Part shown: one piece after another, positions 45,139 to 55,471 of the stretch | How the letters are laid out: each line of letters opens with the position of its first letter | Numbering within the stretch: position 1 is the first letter of the stretch | Assembly: GCF_030272615.1 (NCBI RefSeq) | Contig: NC_081412.1 | Span: forward strand, 690,876,083 to 690,940,082 | Length of the DNA: 64,000 nucleotides | Reading direction: 5' to 3' | Origin: Cryptomeria japonica | Taxonomy: Eukaryota > Streptophyta > Pinopsida > Cupressales > Cupressaceae | Program-made: the position numbers and the translations under genes | Notes under the pieces: generated by a model | Database searches by the model: none | What the model saw: the letters and a program-made list of their open reading frames with translations, nothing else | What the model was told of the DNA's origin: nothing

Positions 45139-46562
45139 TATAGGGGATTGGAAAAATGAGAATCCGGAGTCTTTATTGACCCTGACTCAATTGAATTCTC
45201 CCCCATCAATTTTATCTTATCCAAATCCTTCTTTCTACCAACCTTTGAAATCTTCTTTGTTGCTCCTTTCTTAAAATCCTTCTAATGAAGACCCAAATGT
45301 AAGGAGATCTTGTTACTTTGTACCCCAGCAGGTTCCAATTTCTGAGTTGTAGGAGAACCATCCCCCCCAACCAAATTCACTTCAGCACCAGAAATGGGTC
45401 CCAACTGAGCCACTACTGGCTGATCCATCTCCATTTGCTGACTCCCAACTACTTGTAGAGCCTGGGTAGAGTCCCAATTCACACTATTAGGGACCAACTC
45501 TGATGCACCCTAATCCAAAGGAATTAACCTTGGGTTCACCTCCTGTAGGCTAAGGTCATCCAAGGCTTCAAATATATTAAAGGTATCCTCCTCTTGTCTC
45601 TCCTGAAGGGACCTCTTTTGTCTCTAATTCCTGTTCTTTGTCTTAACTAGGACAAAACCATCAGCACCCACTATTTCATTAGACATGGCAGTTTTTCCTT
45701 TATCAGCCCCATCTAGGTTATGGGTCGTATTTTGAGGTTGGCGCACCACCGATTTATACCTAAGACACTTGCACTGCAAATGACCATACACATGACACAT
45801 TCAGCACCGAAATGGTAAAGTATCATAATCCAACTGTTGAACCCAAGAATAAGAGCCCGCACACATATCTATAGCATCTAGCAAGGGCTTACTAAGATCA
45901 ATTTCAACACATATACAAATGAAAGTCATTACCTTTCTCCCCAAGGTTTGCATTGAGGATCCAACTGGTTTCCCAAGCACTGAAGCGAGCATCCGCAACA
46001 CATCCTCTTGGAAACATTCCATCAGAAAATGCGGTAAACAAACCCATACTGTGACCCTATTCGGGAGCTCCTCCAAAGGGTTAAACCTTGTATGCCAAGG
46101 TTTCATGAACAACCCCACCTGGTTGTAAAAATATTGGCCTCCTTCAAAAACCCTATTGTGATCCTCCGTGCAGTTGAATGTAACCATGAAGGAGTTCTTT
46201 GCCAGCAACATAATCTCCATTTCCCCTTCTGGAGCCCAAGTCCTCTGAGCCCAATTCTCCAAACACTGGAGAGAAACCCTCATCCTTAAAAACTTGCAAT
46301 ATAATGAGAGTTTTGAAAAGTATTCAACATCTTTAGCTATCATCTCCGGAGGAATAACCAACCTCGGCCTCTCACTGCACCTTTCCAGACAGCCATTAAT
46401 CTTTGTAATCTGAGAGCCACCAGTGCTACCAAACCCCAGATCTGAGACTAAAAGATTATTATCAAAGGTCTTGACACTTTGGGATGGGGATTGTGAACCC
46501 ACTGTAGCATAGAAATCCATGTCAAGAGATGCCTTAGAGGCCTCTCCACCAATACTAGACAT
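45138..46562 (-). pseudogene. LINE ORF1: DUF4283-type RNA-binding protein with zinc knuckle
   Basis: 475 codons in one frame from MSSIGGEASKASLDMD at 46562, with stops at about 45801 and 45533. The DUF4283-like region includes LERCSERPRLVIPPEMI, FMVTFNCTEDHNRVFEGG, GLFMKPWHTRFNPLEELPNRVTVWVCLPHF and a final PF.C, followed across a stop by MCHVYGHLQCKC (CCHC, first Cys in FRC or lost). The tail is Q/P/G-rich. This is the standard ORF1 of plant L1 elements; it binds element RNA. The stop TAA overlaps the ORF2 ATG. Confidence 0.85.
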
Positions 46563-46887
46563 TGCACCTCACGAAAAACCCACACCCCAAAAAGAGATGA
46601 GCAAGGGATCCACGCACCAAATCAAAAGAAGAAAGCCAAAACTGCAAACCAAACAAGAAGAAAATATCAGACCAAACCCCAGCTGACTACTACAAAGCAC
46701 ACCCCACACACTTTTATCACCCCTACCCCCCCACTCAAACTGACTCAGCATACTAAAAAACACCACTGCCAGACGCATGCACATTCAATAAGCCTATATG
46801 CAGGCCATGGCCTATACTAGGCTTGCCCTCACAATGCCAGAGCCCTCCATCGCCACTTCATTTAATTCATATTTTGATAGTGCTTTT

Positions 46888-47394
46888 GATCCTTTAGTGC
46901 ATCCATAATTTTTTTTCACACATATACATATTTGGATAGCTCATTCAATTATTTTAGCACTTTTACTCATTGATTTTGTGCTTTTGATAGTTTTGATTGT
47001 GCATTTGTCTAAAATGGCACTTTTGCTTAATGTTCTCGCACTTTTGTGATGTGTTGTGGCACATATGTTATATTTAGCTCTTTTGCTTAATGTTATCTCA
47101 CATTTGTCATTTGGTATAGCGCTTTTATCTCTAGCTTTTGATAATTATGTCTAAGTCAATTTTTGATTAAGGATTTGATGAGTTTGAATTGTTGATAAGA
47201 TAGATAGATGATAAATTGAAGTTTGATAGCTTGATAACCATGATTGATGGTTGTTCATTGGTTAGAATCTCAAAGAGACCGATCTAGTCTCTGATGAAGA
47301 GCTGATAAATTTAGGCAACTAAGTATCACTTGTTGACTAATTGCATAGATTTCCTGATAGATAGGATAGGATTAATAGGTAGGATAGATGATTT
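46888..47394 (+). repeat. T2 region between LINE and element B with GCACTTTTG-type words
   Basis: 46888-47130 contains about ten spaced copies of (T)TTAGCRCTTTTRCT/GCACTTTTG words, mirrored by CAAAAGTGC/CGCTTTT words in T1. 47150-47394 is the counterpart of the ATCAATCA tract in T1 (TTGATAG/TGATTGATGG). Noncoding. Confidence 0.6.
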
Positions 47395-48531
47395 TTTTAC
47401 TACTTATCAAGTTGCCATTAGTTTTATGTCAAAGTTATTCTATATACTCTAGTTGGTTACTACTACCAAGATATTCAGTCGGTATGCACAGTCTAGTCGG
47501 TTACAAAAGAAAGTAGTCTCAGAGCACAGTATACACCGAGCTGTCTACCGAGTATCATTCCATGTCTATCAAGCAGCAAAGATGACACACTGATTTGATA
47601 TACACCGAGTGAAACATGTTACCAGATTCATTGGACCTGGACATCCATATAAAAATGTGTTACAAGATCGAGGCACATAGAACCGTTATCACATTGGAAA
47701 TTGCACTTAAAGATTGTGTATGATTTTGAGGTCATCTAACCAATGAAATATCTTGCATGGTTATTCATTTGATAAAACATGTTTGTAAGATCGAAGCAAT
47801 GGAAGGCTCACTGACATAAGAGATCTATTTATACATCATAAGTTAAGAATTAAAAAGGTGTGTGCATGAGTGTAAGAAGACTGTTACAGAGACACAGAGG
47901 TCACCAAGAAGGTTTTCAGAGAACAGTAAAGAACAGAGTAAATAGAAGGGTTTACAGAGTTACTATACGGGTTATCGAGGTATGCTATAAGCAAGGTAAT
48001 CTATTATGAGCACATAGAATCTGCTATAACATTCCAAATGTAAAGTTGCAGATATTTGTAATGATTTATTGTAATATTTTGAACTTGTAAGAGAAACCTT
48101 TAACAGGGTAAAAGACTCTAATCAAGTCTATAAATTGTAAAGCCTCTAACCAGGTGCAACATTTAGTTTAAGTGTTGTAAAATCCTTTAGCAAGGTAGAT
48201 CTAATAGATCTTGTTACTCCTAATAGGGTAAGCTATCAAAAATAGCTAAACATGTAGCTCTAACCAAGCACTCTTTATTATTGCAGTAGTGAAGTTGTGG
48301 GTGCCATCCCCACCACAGTTTTTCTCTCTAACCAAGAGTTTCTGCGTAACCAAAATATATCTGTTATGGAGTGAATCATGTATGATTGTTATCTATTTGT
48401 TTTAGCTTTATATTATGTTACTACACTATTCAATTTATGCATAATAGTAAAGCCATTATTGAAGAAAAGTTTTGAAGTACTGATTCACCCCTCCCCTCTC
48501 AGTACATTAGCTTTCCATATTGGGCCTAACA
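47395..48531 (+). repeat. Element B 5' LTR
   Basis: TTTTACTACTTATCAAG...GGGCCTAACA. Perfect U5 hairpin GTACTGA (48477-48483) / TCAGTAC (48499-48505). Rich in ACCGAG words. Differs from the 3' LTR at scattered sites, many of them C/T or G/A. Confidence 0.9.
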
Positions 48532-48546
48532 ATTGGTATCAGAGCT
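48532..48546 (+). other. Element B primer binding site
   Basis: ATTGGTATCAGAGCT directly after the LTR, matching the initiator tRNA-Met complement. Confidence 0.9.
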
Positions 48547-48593
48547 TCAATATTGGAAAAGGGTTTAACTGCCTAAAGAGAAAGATCTTATCA

Positions 48594-49947
48594 ATGGAAG
48601 GCTATAAACAATCTCGGAGGATTGTGTATCTGCAAGAAGAGTTGGATCATGCTAATCAAGTGATTGGAGACATGCAAAGGCAAATGCAAAAATCTCTGAA
48701 AGTGAGAAGAAGATTATTTGATGATTTGTAGGACTCTCAAGAGTTAAGTGGAACAAATTGAGACATCATCTGAGAACATTATATCTAAAGACACTGAAGA
48801 AATGATTGGAGTATTGAAAGAAAAGAACAAAGCACTAGCTGATGAGCTAAAAGCAATGAAAAGAGATCATGAACATTTTAGCACACAGATGACTTAAAAT
48901 CTTGATGCATTAAGGACAACCGAGGATAAAGTAAGAGATCTACAAAGAGAGAAACAACGACTTGAAGTCTTAGTATCTGATAAAAATGATGAAATCACAA
49001 GTTTGATTGGAATTCAACAAAATCTGTCAGATCAACTAGGTTATGCACATCATGAAGCAATTCTGAAGGATGATGAGAATCAAGCATTGAAACTTGAAGT
49101 GTCAAGGTTGACCAATGAACTTGAAATAGAGAAGAAATCTAAAGAAACATTGAAAAAGAGTTATGAAGCATCAAAGATGTTGGATGAGCAATTGAATACA
49201 AGAAGACCCAACAAAGATGCAGGACTTGGTTACAAAGGAAAAGACTCTACAGAAAAGGGAATTCATACTACCGAGAGAGGAGAATCATCAAAGCAAGTTG
49301 GATTCAAGAACAACATCAAAAGAAAGAAGCCTATTTGCAACTACTGTGGAAATCAAGGTCACACTGCCAACTTGTGCCAAATCAGAAAAGGTAAGCAATC
49401 GAATGTCACTAAGTCTAATGGTTATTGTTACAATTGCAATAAATATAGTCACACATCTAAACAATGTAGGACAAAGTCTATAAATAATTATCAGAAGGCA
49501 AAATTCAAAGGGTTTTGTAAAAACTGAAATAGATATGGACATAGTACCGAGAAGTGTTGGCTTAAGCAAAAGAACTATATGTGGTATGCACACCGAGCAA
49601 ATGCTAGAGGTTACCGAACTCACACACATCCTTACTGACAGTATTCTGCAGTACCATGGGATTACAATACAAGGATATGGTGTGAATGTTGTGGAAGATA
49701 TGGACTTATAAGTGCCAAGTGTTTTATAAGGTTTGGGATGAACAATCGAAGATCATGGAGAAATCCTACTATGGCATGTTTTCATTATCACAAAGTTGGA
49801 CACTTAGCTAGAGATTGTAGAGATCAACCTAGAAAAGACACTGAAGAAATAAAAGAAAAATTAAAGATGATTTGGAAAAAGAAGGAAATTGTGTCAAATG
49901 AAGAAAGCACCTTACCTACCGAGCTAGGTGCACCTATTCCAAATTAA
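48594..49947 (+). pseudogene. Element B ORF1: gag-like protein, coiled coil plus five zinc knuckles
   Basis: Starts MEGYKQSRRIVYLQEELDHANQ at 48594, 48 bp after the PBS. One frameshift between 48731 and about 48800 and a few stops, then a continuous frame to TAA 49947. Residues 1-190 are coiled coil (VLKEKNKALADELKAMKRDHEH, LDALRTTEDKVRDLQREKQRLEVL). Then five knuckles: CNYCGNQGHTANLC, CYNCNKYSHTSKQC, a third whose second Cys is a TGA (GFCKN-stop-NRYGHSTEKC), CECCGRYGLISAKC with His to Leu, and CFHYHKVGHLARDC with Cys to Tyr. K/E-rich tail. Likely a nucleocapsid-like RNA-binding structural protein; distinct from UBN2 copia gag. Confidence 0.8.
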
Positions 49948-50497
49948 TTGGTAAAGGTATGAAGGGACTGCATTCTCTCAAGGCTAAATCTTAACAGTTC
50001 CTATTTTATTATGTACTTAATTCAAAATCTGCATAATTAAGATGTAATAGTAAGTTTGAAATTTTTTCAAAGTTTTTTGAAGTACTATATAGGATAACTA
50101 TCAAGTCGGTGAATATAGGAAACCTGTCTAGTCGGTGAATGAAGGAAGTTTGGTTACTCGGTTAAAGTGGAAAAAGGAAAGAAAGTTAAAGGGGAAAAGA
50201 GTGCATTTAATGTTTTTGACCTAACCTGCACGGAGACCGATAAGGCATATTGTGTACTTAAAAGAATTTTCACAGACATTTTCACTTACCAAGTTTTCGA
50301 GAGAGCAGAGCAAAGTGAATCTAAGGTGATCAAAACCTCCTACAAAGCAAATTCAAGGTATTTACATCAATCTCAACGCATTGTTAAGCTGATTTACCAA
50401 TCTTATCTAGTTGCCATTATCTGCTAAGTGTGAAGCATCAGTCATTTGAAATCTTGAAACCCTAAGGATCCTTTGTTAGTTTTATCTGAAATCTAAA
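49948..50497 (+). other. Spacer between element B ORF1 and ORF2
   Basis: 550 bp with no credible gene. Contains CTAGTCGGTGAAT words like those in the LTRs and an 86-codon open frame of no recognisable content. The 3' part (AAACCCTAAGGATCC just before ATG 50498) looks like a leader. Confidence 0.5.
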
Positions 50498-53400
50498 ATG
50501 GCACCTAAGATCCAAGATCCCATTGTTGTCAAGAATGTAGAGAATCCCTCACTAAAATACTCTTTGACTCCCAAAGTTGCTTCTGAACCAGATGATAAAA
50601 CCGCTTTTTCACTCATACCGGATAGAGTGTTGTTAGTCGAGGATGTGAGATTATTCACCAAATGTCATGTTGAAGAACTCAGTCATGTTGAAATCAAAGA
50701 CACCTATGATGAGTTGTGTACCGATGGTAAATTGAATAGCAAGTATGAACACATCAAGATCAAGGGATTGACTGAAGCCCTAACATATCCTCATGTGTTC
50801 AAACCCCAGTGGGTTAAGTTTGTCCTAAGCAGAGTTCACAATGATTTCATGTGGCTAGAAGAGCAACCATTTAATATTACCAAGGAAATCATTCATCTGA
50901 TTACCAGTTACCCTATTTTTGATCATGCCCAAGCCCAAAAGATGATATCACAGAAGGAATTGATCAGTTTAACCAGAGTAGAATCAGATTGCAGAGGATT
51001 GAAATTGAATAATGTCATAGATGAAGAACTAAAATTTGCCATAAGAGTAATGGGTTACTATTTCGTCCAGTCAGCAAGGGAAAATAGTGTACCCTGTGCA
51101 GTAGTAAACGTAGCATACAAAATTGTGAAAAAGAGAATGAAAATTGATCTATGTGAGGTGTTATTGAAGAACCTGTTTGAGAATCTGAACACCATCAAGA
51201 AGCCGAAGAAGGACAACTCGGCTAATACACTAAAGTTTGGATCATTACTTGTATGCATGTTTTTCTATTTTGAAAAATTCTTTCCATCAGTCAGTAAAGT
51301 TGTTTGGGAACTACACCAACCAATCACCCATCAGATTAATGACTTTAGCAAGAAGTTAGGTGATAATTTCAATTATATCATGGATGACTACTTTGGTAAA
51401 TTTCAAGAGAAAATGCATAACAGATACTAGATTCCACCCCAGCTAGTGGAGAAATACAAAAATGACATATGTTTTGAAGTTGACACTGATTATTATTATG
51501 TGAATGTTGTGGAACTGAGAACTCAATCCTTGTCACCTATGGGTTACAAGATTGATCTTGACATCACACAACAACAAATTGATGCATTTCTTATATTACT
51601 GAGGCATGCTACTGAGCTAAGGTATGGAACCTATGAGGAAGTGAAGGAAAAGGTAAAGATGAGCATTGTAGTACACAAAGCTACAAGAAAGGAAACAAAG
51701 ATGATAAAGGCATTATCGGAGAAATTCGGAGAAGACTCTTCCTCTACACCTATCAAAGACACCATTGTCATTACCAAAGAGGAATCTAAAGCCCCAGAGG
51801 CAGCAATAACACTGAGCACTAAATTGCCTAAGGGAAAAGTATTGAAGAGAAAGAAACAGGACACATCAAAGGCCTCACCGACTCCACCTCCAAAGTGACC
51901 TAACACTAGAGCATCTGCAACCTCACCAAGTAAGAAAACAAAGAGTGTTACTGTTCCCAAGGTAACAAAGACCTACAAGAAATCTACTTGGAGACTCATT
52001 TTGGCAAAAGAGTCTAGTGATACTGAATCAGAGGATGCAAGCGAATTTCAGATTGTCAAGAGCAAGAAGGTAAATGTTCATAGTGTTGAAAACTTCAAAG
52101 ATAATTTGAAAGAATATGGAGGATTTGGATCATTTAGATATGTAAAGTATGAAACCAGAAATAATGATGAGAAGAGACAAATTGAAGAAGTTGTCATCTG
52201 CACACTTCTAAAATTCCAGTTAGCTCCATTGGAACTAGCTAAGTCACTTCGGAATGAACTTTACTTGCATATTGATAATAGGTGGAAGTATGCAATGGAC
52301 TCAGAGAAAAAGATCAGAGAAAGAAGTCTGGTACATCTATTTCCTGACATGCCAGTAGCTGAAATAAAAGAACATCTGACAAACTACAACTCAAAGTTTC
52401 TTGTCAAACAAAGAGCCTTAAAACTGATGAATTGGCTGTACATTGAAGTTGAAAATGAGACAAAAGCAAAGTGGTAGGAAATCTTTAAAGTCAACGATGC
52501 CGATGAGCAAGATCCTAATGTTACCAAGCAAGACCCTGCTAATATCATTCAAATAGATGAAGATGTCATGGATACAGAGGCACCGAAATAGGAAATGATA
52601 GAAGGCAATGCATATGCAAAACTTTTATCTAGTGAATCAATCTTGGAACAAGTTCAACCTTATCCACCAGTCAAGCAACCTATCTCAACTGAAAACCCTC
52701 ATGACACGGATCAAGGCACCGAAGGTCACAAGTCTACAACAAGAGAAGGTACTACTCAAGAACAAACATCTTAAGCACCTTCTAGCATTAAGAATATTGC
52801 AACTAAGACACTGAGTACCGAGACACCAAAGGACTCTATAGAGGCTAAAGAAATTGATCAAAGTGTTGCCTCTACCGAGCAACCTACCGAGGGTCATCAA
52901 GCCTCACAAGCCATTATCTTAGTTCCATCGCTGAAAGGTAAAGAAAAGAAGATGAAAAAGCATAGTTTTAAAGTTGATTTGTCAAAACCAATAGTGTTGC
53001 CCAATGTAGACATATCAAAATTAAAGGGGCAAGCACTCATTGATTTCGGTGAACTATGCAAAGAAAAGGCCGAACAAGAAAAGCAAATGGCCATTCAAAA
53101 GAAAAATAAGGTACTTCATAAGGTAAAAGCACTCTTAATAGATATGCTACCTAAAGCTACAGTATCAACTAATGCAACCATCCACACTCAACTGGATGAA
53201 CTCCTAACAAATATAGAGACATCTGGAGTCGATGCGTCAGAGTATTTCAGCAAACTAAAAGACAAAGAACTCACTGCAAAAATGATAGAAGAGGTATAGA
53301 AAGCTATAGCCATTGGCAAAGTTAAACTTGTCAAATTTATTGTTGAGTTGACTCCTCAACTCAAGCACATTCTTTATTTATTTCAGAAACTCTGCACATT

Positions 53401-53827
53401 TTCTTTATTCATTAAAGACATTAAAAATAAAATAGAGGCAATTGAGAAAGAGATCACCGATCTCTCAAATAAGTTGACCACAGAGCCAAATTCAATTCAT
53501 AATTTTTATACAAAGCTACAACAGTTCATGGCTCAACAATTGGACCTAAGAAATGAAGAATACAAGATCAGGATGGACATAATGACACTTTAGACATTAT
53601 TCCTTCCTAATCTTTCATCCATCCAAGAACAAATTAACCGAACCACCTCCCTATCTACTACACAAGAGGGAAGCACTCTAGATGGCTTAATATCATTATT
53701 GGCTGATATTCAAGCACATAATTCTTTAATGGACAGTGTAAAGAATGCATTCTTTGTCGCTCTCACCAAAGCAAGGACCAAGTACAAATCCATTTTTGAC
53801 CAGTTACCACCACCGAATGGTAATTAA
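50498..53827 (+). pseudogene. Element B ORF2: unrecognised 1,109-codon protein with seven nonsense codons
   Basis: One frame from ATG 50498 to TAA 53825-53827 with no frameshift, interrupted by TAG 51428, TGA 51896, TAG 52475, TAG 52589, TAA 52772, TAG 53297 and TAG 53591. The N-terminal ~310 residues look globular: FKPQWVKFVLSRVHNDFMWLEE, DCRGLKLNNVIDEELKFAIRVMGYYFVQSAREN, IDLCEVLLKNLFENLNTIKK, LKFGSLLVCMFFYFEKFFP. They recall transposon-encoded domains seen in other plant elements, but I cannot name one. The middle has RNNDEKRQIEEVVICTLLKF; the C-terminal third is K/E/T-rich and helical, with a coiled coil (IKNKIEAIEKEITDLSNKL). No polymerase, integrase or protease signature. Homologous to element A ORF2. 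Confidence 0.75.
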
Positions 53828-53845
53828 GTTTTGATGTTTGTCAAA

Positions 53846-54234
53846 AAGGGGGAGTGATATAGTACTAGAGGAATGATAGGAGTGATACAGTATTGTGGGA
53901 GTGATATAGTATTCAAAGTATCAAACAAAAGGAGTATAGTATATAGGGGGAGTATATCGAGCAGAGCAAGCAAAGTATCCAAGAGCAATGAACTGAGTAG
54001 TGAACAGGATAGTAAGAAAAGATCAAGAGCAGCACACAGAACATTGATCACCGAGCATGTAAAATCAGAGTTTTGTACAGTATATCGATAAGGGGAGTAT
54101 ATCTGGATATATTATTTCATTGACTATTGTATATACTGTCAGTGTAGTCAAATTTTGCAAGTATATAGATTATTGAGTTATAACTTTGAAAGTAGTTTTT
54201 GTCAAACATCTCAACTAATGTCAAAAGAGGAGAT
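53846..54234 (+). other. Element B PPT-like module array and PPT
   Basis: Modules of GGGGGAGT(GATA)TAGTA type at about 53848, 53877, 53896, 53930, 53946 and 54092, and the terminal PPT GTCAAAAGAGGAGAT at 54220-54234 abutting TGTTAC. The first module shares TGTCAAAAAGGGGGAG with the true PPT. Confidence 0.7.
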
Positions 54235-55372
54235 TGTTACTACTTATCAAGTTGCCATTAGTTTTATGTCAAAGTTATTCTATATACTCTAGTCGGTTAC
54301 TACTACCGAGATATTCAGTCAGTATGCACAGTCTAGTTGGTTAAAGAAGAAAGTAGTCTCAGAGTGCAGTATACACCGAGTTGTCTACCGAGTATCATTC
54401 CATGTCTACCGAGTAGCAAAGATGACACACCGAGTTGATATACACTGAGTGAAACATGTTACCAAATTCATTGAACCTAGACATACATATGAAAATGTGT
54501 TACAAGATCGAGGCACATAGAACCGTTATCACATTGGAAATTGCACTTAAAGATTGTCTATGATTCTGAGGTCATCTAACCAATGAAATATCTTGCATGG
54601 TTATTCATTTGATAAAACATGTTTGTAAGATCAAAGCAATGGAAGGATCATCGACATAAGAGATCTATTTATACAACATAAGTTAAGAATTAAAAAGGTG
54701 TGTGCATGAGTGTAAGAAGACTGTTACAGAGACATAGAGGTCATCGAGAAGGTTTTCAGAGAACAGTAAAAGAACAGAGTAAACAGAAGGGTTTATCGAG
54801 TTACTATACGGGTTACCGAGGTACGCTATAAGCAAGGTAATCTATTCTGAGCACATAGAATCTGCTATAACATTCCAGATGTAAATTTGTAGATATTTGT
54901 AATGATTTATTGTAATATTTTGAACTTGTAAGAGAAACCTTTAACAGGGTAAAAGACTCTAATCAAGTCTATAAATTGAAAAGCCTCTAACCAGGTGTAA
55001 CATTTAGTTTAAGTGTTGTAAAATCCTTTAGCAAGGTAGATCTAAAAGAACTTGTTACTCCTAATAGGGTAAGCTATCAGAAATAGCTAAACATGTAGCT
55101 CTAACCGAGCACTCTTTATTATTGTAGTAGTGAAGTTATGGGTGCCATCCCCACCACAGTTTTTCTCTCTAACCAAGAGTTTCTGCGTAACCAAAATATA
55201 TGTGTTATGGAGTGAATCATGTATGATTGTTATCTATTTGTTTTAGCTTTATATTATGTTACTGCACTTTTTGGTTTATGCATAACAGTAAAGTTATTAT
55301 TGAAGAAAAGTTTTGAAGTATTGATTCACCCCTCCCCTCTTAGTACATTAGCTTTCCATATTGGGCCTAACA
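54235..55372 (+). repeat. Element B 3' LTR
   Basis: 1138 bp, homologous to 47395-48531 throughout. U5 hairpin decayed (GTATTGA 55318-55324 / TTAGTAC 55340-55346). Confidence 0.9.
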
Positions 55373-55471
55373 GATCTAATTGATAAGATAGATGATGTTA
55401 TTGACTTACACAATTATTTGCAAAAACATGAGAGATTAGATGTTCTCCAATTTCTTGAGTGATTTCCATCG

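Larger units (their letters stand above)
40801..46870 (-). mobile_element. Complete L1-type LINE with RNase H
   Basis: 6.07 kb non-LTR retrotransposon on the minus strand, with poly(A) as an 11-T run at 40797-40807 on the + strand and a perfect 17-bp TSD ATTTTGATAGTGCTTTT (40784-40800, 46871-46887). ORF1 45138-46562, ORF2 about 41000-45138, overlapping by one base (TAATG). Long enough to be near full length. Several stops and shifts in both ORFs. Confidence 0.92.
47395..55372 (+). mobile_element. Element B: non-autonomous Sirevirus-like LTR retrotransposon with unknown ORF2
   Basis: 8.0 kb + strand element with LTRs 47395-48531 (1137 bp) and 54235-55372 (1138 bp). TSD is GATTT (47390-47394) against GATCT (55373-55377), one mismatch, and the 5' LTR starts TTTTAC where the 3' LTR starts TGTTAC, so one base of the TG end has mutated. 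PBS at 48532. ORF1 is gag-like (48594-49947) and ORF2 (50498-53827) unrecognised. No protease, integrase, RT or RNase H. Same architecture as element A, therefore a family and not a one-off deletion. Confidence 0.88.

Noticed and set aside
47391-47400. Element B 5' end read as a truncation because it lacks TG
   Set aside because: Alignment with the 3' LTR shows one substitution (TG to TT), and the TSD-like GATTT/GATCT sits at the right distance.
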